Positions 31,990-41,733 of a DNA stretch of 64,000 nt are shown here, piece after piece. Location: the NCBI GenBank assembly GCA_029224185.1, contig CM055191.1, forward strand, positions 25,042,305 to 25,106,304, read 5' to 3'. Source of the stretch: Karalla daura. Taxonomy: Eukaryota; Chordata; Actinopteri; Chaetodontiformes; Leiognathidae. A program made the position numbers and the translations under genes. Each line of letters opens with the position of its first letter. The stretch's first letter is position 1. The notes beneath the pieces were generated by a model. The model did not search any database. It was not told the DNA's origin and was given only the letters and a program-made list of their open reading frames with translations.

Positions 31990-32585
31990 CTCGGTTGCAC
32001 CCTAACAAAAACGATTATATTTAGAACAAGATGGGCCCCCTGGTATACACCAGAAACTCGCCACATAAAGCAGCTAGCATGTAAATTAGAGAGGAAATGC
32101 CGCTTGGCCAAAAACAACCATATTTTTCAGACATGGAAACAGTCTGAAAACATACAGGTTGGTTCTGTGTAATGCCAGAGCCAGATACTACTCCTCTCTA
32201 ATTGACAAAAATAAGCATAACCCCAGGTTTATTTTCAGCACTGTAGCCAGGCTGACTCAGAATCTTAACTCCACTGAGCATTGTATTCCCACACATCTCA
32301 GCAGCTCTGATTGTATGAATTTCTTCAATAACAAAATGATAAAGCTCAGACAAAAAATTAATAACCACCTGGCATTATCTTCTTTTGACCCCATTGACCT
32401 GCATTAGCTGACTACTATCATCTCCTCTAAATCATCAACCTGCCTCCTTGACCCAATTCCTACTAAGCTGTTGGAATGAAGGAAGTGTTGCCTTTAATTG
32501 GCACTTCTGTCCAGGTTCTGACAGGTTATGTTCCTCTTAAGTTTAAAGTTGCCATAATCAAACCCCTCCTTAAGAGGCACTCCCA
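31990..32585 (+). mobile_element. L2-type LINE fragment, pre-RT region
   Basis: The frame gives RAPWYTPETRHIKQLACKLE and RARYYSSLIDKNKHNPRFIF, followed by STVARLTQNLNSTEHCIPTH and SSDCMNFFNNKMIKLRQKIN, the linker between endonuclease and reverse transcriptase in fish L2/Maui-like LINEs. After a stop at 32405 the relics SSKSSTCLLDPIPTKLLE and a lesion-filled continuation mark the start of the RT. The copy ends at about 32585 without the catalytic palm. Confidence 0.75.
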
Positions 32586-32589
32586 TACG

Positions 32590-33240
32590 GAAAAGAAATA
32601 GAAAAAGCTTATAAAATTTATAGTTGCCAGCAACATTGTACAAAATATAAGTCTTACATGGCTCATACTATGATGAACTCTTGAAAGTGGCCACTTTTGC
32701 ATTTTCCTCATAGAAAATAACTATCTAAATCAAATACGATTCAACTGAATATCATGCATGAAATGTATAAGGAAGGTACATAAAAACTGATATTGTTTTT
32801 GTATGACACCTATTAACTTTTTAACTTTCTGATATGCTTTTTTTACATGAGTACTCGTTATTACATACAAAGGTCTGTGTGTGCATCATACATTGTATAT
32901 ACAAAAATATAATTAAATTTAGGAAGGAATATTATATGTATAATAATGAAAACATGCAAATATCTACCCCTGTAGATATATGAACATGCAAACTGACATA
33001 TACTTTTTTTGTATGTAAGATCTAAAAGTACTGTATTGTCTTTTATATGTTTTAAAGCCAATTGGAATTCTGATAGGGGTTGGAAGTACTGTACAAATAC
33101 ACCTGGGGATATCCAACAATAAGGCATACAACTACACTTACAGGACATGCTTTACACCCAGAACTACAATTACATAAATGCAATCTGTGCAGATCCCACT
33201 GAAAACAAGACAGAATATTTTAATGCCAAATATTTTAATG
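32590..33240. other. Unassigned AT-rich DNA downstream of the BEN gene
   Basis: No gene is supported. Confidence 0.35.
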
Positions 33241-33243
33241 CCA

Positions 33244-33249
33244 TTTATT
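33244..33249 (-). terminator. Candidate polyadenylation signal of the BEN gene
   Basis: AATAAA on the - strand, about 208 bases after the stop codon. It is the first consensus hexamer I noticed in the 3' flank; use in vivo is not shown. Confidence 0.4.
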
Positions 33250-33456
33250 TAGAATGCCAGAGCATACATGGTCTTCTTTTACATGAACGTGACTTAAACC
33301 TCATTGGATCACACAGCGCAGAGAACACTTGTGTGCAGATGAGCTGTATATACTTCACAACTAACAGACTGTAATTTACAAAACAATGGAACACAACAAC
33401 AGTCTAGGCCCTACAACTGGGGACATAAAGGTAAAGCTGCTAAATTAAGTTTTTAA

Positions 33457-33563
33457 TCAGGTTGTGAGACTCTTAGCTTTTGAACGGAGCTCTGTGATCT
33501 TCGCATTTATTGTGGTTCCAATACTCGAAGGCTGGGTCCCGGGCCACCTCTCAAGGGTTGCAT
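33457..33563 (-). CDS. BEN gene exon 7 (end)
   Basis: Acceptor GTATTGTAG, 107 bp to the TGA at 33459-33457. It encodes NATLERWPGTQPSSIGTTIN and a basic end, LRSKAKSLTT. Confidence 0.75.
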
Positions 33564-34428
33564 CTACAATACATAAACCAAAAAACAAAAACAATGCAAA
33601 AATGCCGTGCCAGTGTGACAGAGGGACATAATTGAGGAGATAAAACGTACTGTAAATGGCATCCAGCTTGTTTTTGTCCAGGGGTAGGCGTGCTTCTCCC
33701 TTGCCCCTGCTACTCCCACGCAGATTGCTCACCAGCAGTATGTCATGAGGGAAAACCGCTGTCAGCAAGTGTCTCACAAACACAGTTGCTGAGGTGGAAT
33801 TCAGGGCATAGGCCCAGGCCAGCTTGTCTACCAACACACCACTGCCCGGATAGATCTCAACCTGACAAGAACACACATTAAACAGAAAGCATCTGATCAG
33901 TACGGTGTACACAGATCAATATATCATCAGATATCAAATATCAAAATCAATCAAATAAGTGTGACATCAAAACATAATTGAAATCTTGCCGTCATAGAAA
34001 TTGATGATTTTTGGTGACGACAACTTTCAATGGTGTTTTGGTGATGGTTACTGCAAAGGTGTATGCTGTATCTGGGGAGATCAAATTTGATTTTTTAAAA
34101 AAACTTATCCATTAAAAATATATATATATATATTCATACCTTTGAAGACTGAGAGCTGGAGAGTGATGGACTGGAGGACTGCCTTGATGTAACAGATGGA
34201 GACCTGGATGGGGGTTGTGGTGAAGGCAGGGTCTGTGGTGGTATGGTCACTTCTGACCTTGATCTTGTGGGAATGGCAGCTGTGTCAATTACTTTCCTCA
34301 TGTTTATGAGGAGCCCAGGTACATCTACACAAAAACAGTTTTGTAAATATTAGTTAGTGTCACTGCTCCTGAGGACTAAACCAACAGACCTGTCAGTCTA
34401 TCATCAATAACACAATCAATCAGTCATA

Positions 34429-34489
<61 letters not shown>

Positions 34490-37178
34490 GTGGTTGAATA
34501 ATGAATAAACACTAAATGAATAATACCTTGCAGGACCATCTCTTTCCATCGATCATTGTCTTCCTTGAGGTCCTTGTTTTCCTGTCTTAGCTCAATAACA
34601 GTCTTCCTAAGGCTCTCGTAGTCCTCTGATGAGTGTGGATGTTGCCCATATAACTTTAGGAATTCTTCAGCAGGATCTGCATGTGCCTTGCGAGAAACTT
34701 TTGATTTCTGGTATCAGAACAGAAAGAAAAGTAACTGAATGCAAGCTGCTGCTAGAACGGCACTATACAACATCAAATATAGTCCCAGTGTGACAATCAT
34801 TGGCAACTTCAATGCAAGAGTTATAGATTAGTTATCATCACCTTCACTTGCACTGCTGGTCGTGTGTCGATGTCAGTCGAGTCATCAGACTCCTCACCAT
34901 ACCTCTGCGGTGCAACCAACAACCTCTTTGTCTGCTCTTTTTCCTCCCTCTTTTCCTCCATCTTCAAGTATGAGCTGAGTTTTTGCGCTGTCTCAAACCG
35001 AGAAGCTAGGGAGGAGATCAAATGAAGATTGAGTTAATTCTACATGCAAACAGTCAGTTGACAATTAGGGAAGTTTGTTGTGAATCAATCAATAGCCCCG
35101 TTGTTTGAGGTCACTAAGTGCTGTCAGTACGAAAAAGAACTAGAAAATTTGATGCAACATAATTACGGATTTTACAAATACGGATCCGGCAACTACAAGG
35201 CAAACTACTAAGTGAATGATGCTTACTTTCTAGTTTTATCAAAGTCCTTTAAAGGCAAGTACCTCCACTTGGTGGCCATATTGCAATTCTTATATACCAA
35301 TAGCTGCCCAAGACCTAAATGAATGGGGAGATATCAGGCTACAGAATATCTACAATGCATTTCAATGGGGCGATTCTGGGAGTGCTGTGTCTCCTCCTAG
35401 GAGTGTCTCTGGTTTTGTTTCACTATGCCCCATTCAGACCAAAGCATACGATCCAACAATGATTTTGTGGAGTTACTGACTAATAATTTCAGCTTCATTC
35501 TGGTTAGGTTTGGTTCTGTGCAACCTGACTCCTTGACACTGCATACTGTGGTGACACAGCTAGGAAGGGATAGATGGCAGGGAAATAGCCTTTATTCATC
35601 CCAGAAAAAAAATGTTGCATAGTGTATATTTAACATTAGCTAGCAGTTGTTTAGTCTATGTTGATCAAACTTTGTTCTTTTCCCCAAAGACAGCACTCGG
35701 TGACCTCATTATTGATTCACTCCAAACTTCTCCTTTAACTGGCATGTAACTAGTCAATACGATAGATTGAATTATGCATTTTACTTGAAAAAAATATTTA
35801 TAGATAAAATGATACAACTCTTACCACTGACAAAAACAATATGGCCTTTGTAATGAGGCCATCCTCCTCTTGGTTTCCGACCATGCCGCCACTCCACATA
35901 AGCAGAATATCTGGAGATGGGCTTTCCATCCTCGTCCATCTTTGAGTCATCATAGCCCTGTATGGCATCCGTTCTCACATCGCTGTACTTCCCTATATCC
36001 TCCCCTTCAGTCCACTGTACTACTGCAAACTTCCTCCCCTGGTGTTCTGAAATTATACAAAAAATGTTTTACTTTTACCTCCTTTACCTCCTCAGTAATG
36101 CTAATATCATGCAAAACAACAAGCTAAGAGTACATTTCTAGTAGGCTACCCTGTTTAACTGTATCATAGTTAAAGAGAAACACTTTCAAGAAAAACCTAA
36201 TGAAAAAAAAACGGTAGCTGCGGCTGTGCCGCGCGGCAAAGCGGCAAGGTTGCTAAGGTACCAGTAACAACATTTAGCAGTTGGTTTGAGCGCGATCTTG
36301 TGAGAAGGTGTATTAAGTCCTGGCTATAGTGCTATTAAGGAGACGAGGAGACGAGCAGCACAGAAAAGGAGGATGTGGGTCCACCCAGTTCTGATAGGAA
36401 GGCAGGAACCGGGGGAATATAGACCGGGTCCGGGAGCCCAACCTTAAAGGTGTTTCTTACCTTAAAGGTGCTTTCACATAGACCGCGGCAAACCCATTCA
36501 TTGTGCTGAGCGGCGCGCAGGGTCGGCGCCTGCCGCTGTGACGTCATCGCGGCGCGTCCAATAGGAGAGAGGTTGTTGGGTCACGAGTTCCAGAGGACTC
36601 CAGAACTATGGAGGGGCAGCTAATCAAGTTTCCCGATATCTGGGACACAAGGTTTTCCGGGCAGGCGGTTAAACTCCTCCCTGCTTAGCCTAAGTAGACC
36701 TCAAAACGGGCGTGATGGAGCTGTAGCTCCCGGACCAGCCTGAAGTAGACCTCAAAACAGGGGTTATGGAGCTGTAGCTCCCGGACCAGCCTGAGGTAGC
36801 TCTCAAAGCGGTCCTTACGGAGCTGTAGCTCAAGCCCGGCTGCGCTGTACCCGGCGCAGCGCGCCGCGCTTGCCGCGGTCTATGTGAAAGCACCTTTAAT
36901 GTTAACTTAGCAGTTACTTGCTAGCTGTACATCAAAAAATAACCATGCATAAGGCTTACTGTTAACTTAGCGGATACTTGCTAGCTATACATTATTTTGT
37001 AAAACAGGCCACTTCAGTTGAGCCAAAAAATAACGTCCATGGTCTCGATGTAGCGCAGCGGAAACGGGCTCGCCAGGCAAAAAAAATACAATAACATCAT
37101 TTAAGTCAGTTATAAGCTAGAATGCCGGAATATGACACTATATTTCATCTTACCTCTGTTTTCAACAAACTGCGCCAT
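33457..37178 (-). CDS. BEN-domain protein gene, seven exons, intact
   Basis: Joining seven exons (37178-37154, 36046-35825, 35005-34842, 34707-34527, 34324-34140, 33861-33651, 33563-33457) gives 1095 bases, 364 residues plus stop, with GT-AG at all six introns. Residues about 10-100 form a Trp/Tyr-rich module (FAVVQWTEG, then VEWRHGRKPRGGWPHYKGH). About 160-197 is a coiled coil (VIELRQENKDLKEDND), about 215-259 a Ser/Pro-rich linker. Residues 260-335 are a BEN domain (VEIYPGSGVLVDKLAWAYAL, TAVFPHDILLVSNLRG, LDKNKLDAIY). BEN domains bind DNA or chromatin partners, usually in repressors, so a nuclear role is inferred. It is antisense within grik2 intron 1. It could be host or transposon-derived; paralogue unknown. 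Confidence 0.85.
33651..33861 (-). CDS. BEN gene exon 6 (BEN domain)
   Basis: Acceptor TTCTTGTCAG, donor TACA|GTACGT, 211 bp, phase 0 to 1. It carries nearly the whole BEN fold, with the hydrophobic positions and the V-x-x-x-PGSGV opening of the family. Confidence 0.85.
34140..34324 (-). CDS. BEN gene exon 5 (Ser/Pro linker)
   Basis: Acceptor TTTGTGTAG, donor AAAG|GTATGA, 185 bp, phase 1 to 0. It encodes DVPGLLINMRKVIDTAAIPT and a long S/P/Q-rich stretch, probably disordered. Confidence 0.78.
34435..34489. repeat. Compound (TA)n-(CA)n microsatellite
   Basis: AT run followed by a CA run in BEN intron 4. Confidence 0.9.
34527..34707 (-). CDS. BEN gene exon 4 (coiled coil)
   Basis: Acceptor GATACCAG, donor CAAG|GTATTA, 181 bp, phase 0 to 1. 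It encodes KSKVSRKAHADPAEEFLKLY and SLRKTVIELRQENKDLKEDN, a heptad-like helix suited to self-association. Confidence 0.8.
34842..35005 (-). CDS. BEN gene exon 3
   Basis: Acceptor CCTCCCTAG, donor AAG|GTGATG, 164 bp, phase 1 to 0. It encodes ASRFETAQKLSSYLKMEEKR and an acidic stretch YGEESDDSTDIDTR. Confidence 0.78.
35060..35745. mobile_element. MITE-like insertion in BEN intron 2
   Basis: GGAAGTTTGTTGTGAATCAA... near 35068 with GAGGTCACTAAGTGCTGTC is the approximate reverse complement of the right edge at 35690-35740 (GACAGCACTCGGTGACCTCA, TTGATTCACTCCAAACTTCT), giving imperfect terminal repeats of about 50 bp. No protein. Boundaries approximate. Confidence 0.55.
35825..36046 (-). CDS. BEN gene exon 2 (W/Y-rich module)
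   Basis: Acceptor TAATTTCAG, donor CAGTG|GTAAGA, 222 bp, phase 1 to 1. It encodes EHQGRKFAVVQWTEGEDIGK and VEWRHGRKPRGGWPHYKGHI. From memory this resembles the N-terminal module of many invertebrate and fish BEN or DUF4806-type proteins (V-x-W ... W-P-x-Y-K). Confidence 0.8.
36215..36295. repeat. Repeat shared with 45805-45870
   Basis: GGCAAGGTTGCTAAG-x-x-ACCAGTAACAACATTTAGCAGTTG occurs in both places with few differences. Confidence 0.6.
36466..36895. mobile_element. piggyBac-type MITE with TTAA flanks
   Basis: AGGTGCTTTCACATAGACCG at the left end is the exact inverse of CGGTCTATGTGAAAGCACCT at the right, and the identity extends to GCGGCAA. Both ends abut TTAA (36462-36465 and 36896-36899), the target of piggyBac elements. 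No ORF. It sits in BEN intron 1. A partial second terminus (CCTTAAAGGTG) precedes it at 36442. Confidence 0.88.
36694..36846. repeat. 51-bp tandem repeat, about 2.8 copies
   Basis: Units start at 36694, 36745 and 36796, each with GTAG-x-CTCAAA, GGAGCTGTAGCTC and CCAGCCTGA. The array lies inside the MITE. Confidence 0.85.
37154..37178 (-). CDS. BEN gene exon 1 (start)
   Basis: ATG then AQFVENR, donor AGAG|GTAAGA, phase 1. The upstream DNA (37180-37290) is CpG-richer than its surroundings, with CTCGCAAGACTCTGCGAGAC, compatible with a promoter. Confidence 0.75.
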
Positions 37179-37484
37179 TGTATGCTGTGAATCTGCTCGA
37201 CTCTGCTGCTCCCCGCTCAGCTATGATTCAAAACGAAACCTCGCAAGACTCTGCGAGACGCGGGAGGTTCACGGTGGGCTTCTTTTACTGTCTATGGACT
37301 TATGCAGAGCTGCTTTTCCATGTTACAGTGGTAGAGAAATACAGTGAAGACGTTTTTCACTCTCTTGATGTCTTTTCAATATGAAAAATATGAAGAGTAA
37401 ATTGAAAAAATCCGTAGTAAATCCGTAATATGAAATATGAATATGAAATATGAAAAGTTGGTGTGTGTAGGCAAATGGCATCAG

Positions 37485-38587
37485 TATGGATGGATGCTAA
37501 GAATCACTCTGAACCATGGTACATTGGCTCACAGATTTCAATGATGGACAGAGAACTTTTATCAATAAAACCTCCAGGAACTGTTGCTCGAGTTCCATGA
37601 TCACTTACCTAACGCAAGTTCTGGAAAGCCCATGAATGGCAACACTGGCTTTTGTACTATAGCTTGCCAGTTCTGAAAGGCATTCTTCCACAGAAGTATC
37701 ACTCTCATTGGGCATTGCTGACAGAGGGTATTGGTACTTTGTTGGGGTCTGACTTGAGTATAGACCAGATAGATCAGGCTCATGACGCACTAGTGTACTT
37801 TGTTGGAGGTGTGCAGTCACTGTATGGAGCAGAGAAGATGACATTCAATGTTCATTCACTTCTGCATTTAAGCCAAAGTGTGTTGAATTTTGGTCCTTTA
37901 TGGGCCCACTCAGCTTTTATGTTCGAAGATTTCAACGGATTTCTTCTGAAACAAATAAAAAGCAGTCAGGCTGTACCACAACAGATTTGTAAACGAGTAA
38001 TGTTGTCACGTGCATTTCCACGCTTGGAAAAACAGTTTCTTGCAAATGCACCCACAAAAGTGAAAGATTTCTGTGCTGAAATGAGAACCAAAAGACATGT
38101 AAAGAAATGTGCACATTTTTCAGGGGTGACTGCGCTTGGTCCTCCAAACGTGACATTCGTTTCTTCATGTGATCAAGCTGCCCTTCACACACTGAGAGAG
38201 GTTCCTACAAAATCTGTGGTTAAGTGCTATAAAAGAATTGTTGTGAATGGAGAAGTTGTTCATGGTTCTACCTACAAGAAAACAAAGCAAAGAAACAACT
38301 CTGTTGTGGTTCTGAAGGATGGGACTATTTTCAAAGTCTCCCACTTCATTGACACAGGCGATGAGCATTTATATGCCATTGGGAACTTTGGTAACTGTAC
38401 TGTGCAGAAGTTAGCCAGAGGTAGCCTTATCAGAACTCCACTTAGCTACATGTCAATGGTACACTTTCCAACTGGCTTGCATAAAGCCATAAATGCTGCA
38501 GAGATCGTCAGACCATGCATACATATCCATTGCCCACAGTCCGGGTCAATTGTATGCCGTGTACTTGGCAGATACTATTGTAAATAA
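37485..38587 (+). pseudogene. CACTA/EnSpm-like transposase, C-terminal part
   Basis: The first 150 bases are broken by stops (MDAKNHSEPWYIGSQISMMD, LLSIKPPGTVARVP, stop, SLT, stop, RKFWKAHEW). A clean frame from about 37613 then runs to 38587: LPVLKGILPQKYHSHWALLT, EKMTFNVHSLLHLSQSVLNF, WAHSAFMFEDFNGFLLKQI. This order fits the transposase end plus DUF4218-like region of EnSpm/CACTA elements. The DDE catalytic part upstream is absent. TAA overlaps an AATAAA at 38584. The ORF of about 310 codons is unusually well kept for a relic. Head-to-head with the BEN gene, about 300 bp apart. Superfamily assignment is by motif memory. Confidence 0.65.
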
Positions 38588-38689
38588 ATGAAGTCAGTAT
38601 GAATATCATTTATTCCTTTAGGGTTTCCAAGGAAGTGATTGTTACTTTTGTAACAATCAACTATTTATGAGCAATAGTTGTTATTAGCT

Positions 38690-38912
38690 TCTACTGCAGC
38701 TTCAATACTGCCTTGATGACCTTAAGGCCTGGATGACCCATAATTTCCTCCTTCTGAACTCTGAAAAAACAGTTACTGCTCAGTTTCAAAACACCTATGT
38801 GACTGTCTATCTGACGTCATGGCACTACAAAATAGGTTTTCTCCACTTGTGAAGAACCTGTGAGCCTTGATCAAGATCTGTCTTCATTCCCACATAAAAT
38901 TTATCTCATGGA
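38690..38912 (+). mobile_element. L2-type LINE fragment (post-palm)
   Basis: LDDLKAWMTHNFLLLNSEKT matches the segment after the YADD box in fish L2 elements. The following part (LSPLVKNL-like) is broken. A short dead fragment. Confidence 0.65.
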
Positions 38913-39112
38913 CTGGCTTATTACCAGTGGCGTGGCATGGGGAAAATTTCTGAGGAAGCCAAGTGAAGCCAAGCTGTGTATATTTTAGGGAGTGGGGGCA
39001 GAAAATCATATGCAGCTGTTTCATGTAATCCGATGAACTATTAGAGCGCCCAGCATGATTTACCAGGACTTACCCAGCTTGTTTCCTAACACATACTTTG
39101 AGCACGATGTGC

Positions 39113-39155
39113 TCTCTGTCTCTCTCTCTCTCTGTCTCTCTCTCTCGTTGTCTCT
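39113..39155. repeat. (TC)n-rich tract
   Basis: TCTCTC run with interruptions. Confidence 0.8.
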
Positions 39156-39163
39156 CTCGAGTG

Positions 39164-39448
39164 CTAACCCTTTATGCAACCACCTTCCAAACAGCACAAG
39201 CAGTTACTTAAGGCACTGATTAGCATGTCGTTGGTGAAGTTTGACTCTTCCCAAGTGGAGGATGTCAATTTGACAGCTTTTCTAATCTCAGGGGACAAAC
39301 TTTGTAGCAAGTTGCTCTTTAATGCACCATGGTTGCTACCGCCTATGTTCTCTTCGGTCAGGCCATTTATTCCAGAGTGTCGTAGGAATATTTCTGTATA
39401 TCTGTGTGTAAAATTGTCAACATATTTGACATCTCTGAGTGCATTCAC
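39164..39448 (-). pseudogene. Gag-like fragment, relative of 19243-20070
   Basis: The - strand reads VKYVDNFTHRYTEIFLRHSG, INGLTEENIGGSNHGALKSN and LLQSLSPEIRKAVKLTSSTW. The last part is nearly identical to the copy at 19705-20070. The extra N-terminal part (DNFTHRYTEIF) has Gag capsid character. It ends by running into a different sequence near 39200. Upstream, on the - strand, lies LTR-like DNA (40170-40760). Confidence 0.65.
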
Positions 39449-40139
39449 TGACTTTTGACCAAAGTTGTTGCATTGGTCACTTACTTACAGTTGTTTATTT
39501 TCCTCTCCTAGTTTTCCTTTTCACCTAAGTGAAAATCCGTAGAATTTATCTTAACGTCAGCTGCTCATTGTGTTTCAAACACCAACCTCTTGCCGAGTCT
39601 TCTTCAAAGTCTACCTGTAACCGAAATAAATCTCTACGCTTCTCCACAAAGCGTCTTCACAGTCAAGCCAAATTGCTATTTTATTTCCACAATGAAAGAT
39701 AAAATGCTACACTCTGATCAACAATTGTAGTCAGCAGACCATATTCATCTCTGTGGACAACAAAACTTCTGTAACACCTTAGTTACAGTCCATTCGGCAG
39801 CTCTAAATCACGGCCTTGTTATATTAGACTCCGAAAAAAAAACAAATGTACAGGCTTTACAGCGTCTTCTACAATTGTTATTGAGTCTCACAGGCTCCTG
39901 ACTTGTATTATATGACTAACGGTTACCCTAATTACTGGAGAGACACGTTTGGCACCAAAAACACACAATGATACTGCTCCGGCTTATACCAAATCCCTGT
40001 GGGCCCAAATTATATTCAGTCCTTCTTTAATACCAAATTTTCCAGCAATATCTCTCTGATTCTTTTATTAAGCGCATCAAAAATGCAATACTCACCGCTT
40101 AGGAGTTGCTGTCCACTCTTGGATGAGAAGATCCACCTC

Positions 40140-40760
40140 TGATGTCGTGAATCCGGATCATGGCACCAACTGAAAGATTCCAGTGAATTCGGGTTTCACC
40201 ACTGACTGAAAGACTTGCTATCTTTCCGATCCGGATCACAATGCTGGATGAAAGGCTCTGTTTCCCTTTCAGTGGTTGCAGGAAAAGCTCAGGAAAAGAC
40301 TTGAAAAGCTGTCTTGAAGAAGAATTCTTTAATCACAAAAGTTGGTCCAAACGGTCGTGCAAAATAAACAACTGGAGAGTTTCACAAGAAATTGTATACA
40401 ACAACCACAGGATAAGCATCCAAGATCATGTAGCGTAACATTCAAGTAAAAACTCCATTCTTGTACCTGTTTGAGGGGGAGTGGTTTCCCAGGTTAGGTG
40501 CAACCTAAGGTTGTGTGTTAGGTGAGGTATGTAAATGTGGCTGCTCGGTGGTACCCATTAACATGTGTGCGTGAATGGAGGATACAGCTGGATGTAGCTG
40601 GCAAGCAGCAGGGGTTATCTGGAGAAGATGTGGAATGTCGATGTCACCTTTGTTTCTATGGATCTAAGGACATAAGGGGCTTTGGAGGTGCGAACAGGAA
40701 GGTGTGAATTTCCTGTTTTCCTAGGTCAAAGACGTGAATTCACTCACACACTCATTCAGA
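40140..40760 (-). repeat. LTR/leader-like block upstream of the gag fragment
   Basis: GATCCGGATCACAATGCTGG, AAAGTTGGTCCAAACGGTCG and AACAACTGGAGAGTTTCACA parallel 15213-15420. On the - strand, TTGGTGCCATGATCCGG near 40151-40169 could be a primer binding site. Neither the LTR start nor a target duplication is clear. Confidence 0.45.
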
Positions 40761-41733
40761 AGCCGTAAAGTTTTACATCCACACCAAACAAGACATGTAG
40801 GCTCTATGTGAGACGCGCAAATGCTTTTCACTTTTCCTTATCGTTCATATATGTAATAATAAATGTAAATATTCATTATACAGCAACACAACAAACCAGT
40901 ACCCGTGGCTATAAACAGCACACTGGATGTGCATTCAGACAGCCCAGCCTGTAGCAGCGCTGTCAGTGGTGCTCATTTTCTCCACAGAAACAACAACAAA
41001 GAACTTCAGTGGACTCACATAATTAATCAAAGCAAACAAGACATAATTCGGACTATAATCACATCAAAACAAACACAGATTGTTAACTGGGCTGTTCAGT
41101 AACTATTAAGCTGCGTAAAGAAAAAAATGTGTTTTGCTCACCCTATCTGACGAATATCCATGAATCCTGTGGTAACCCAGGGATTGTTCCATGAGCATGA
41201 CTCCTTGTCAAAAAGGAGACACAGCCAGCAAAAAAAACGTTGAAGTTTAGTGCTTCCCACTAGCCACTCAGTGGGACGTAATTCTCCTCATTTGAATGTC
41301 CGAAAACCTTCCTTCCTTTCAGTACGCAGATCTAGTTTTAGTGTTGGTAACCCATCAGATTTAATTTTGAGTTGGTGCACAAGAAGCAGCTTAGCAAAAA
41401 TATTTTTGACCGAATATACTGTGATTTGATTGGTGTAAAGCCAAAGAGTCCTTGGCTTCCCTTGACCCCGTCCTGACCAATCACAGGGAAGCAGTGTTGA
41501 GAATAGCCTCATCTGATTGGTTAATAATTATTATTCAGCATTCAAATAAAACTGTGACCTGGACCAAGTGATGTCACTTCCTCTTCTTCAGTTCCTTGGA
41601 GGGAACTATGGTATGTTCAACTTTCTTTTTCAATAATTTGTGCAAAATGGTGAGAATACACCATAAGTAGATTAATGATGCGTTAACACTCTGTTTCTAT
41701 GATGTTGTAGTGAATCTGCCCTTCATTTAAAAA
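40761..41733. other. grik2 intron 1, unassigned
   Basis: No supported gene. AT-rich with short ORFs only. Confidence 0.35.
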
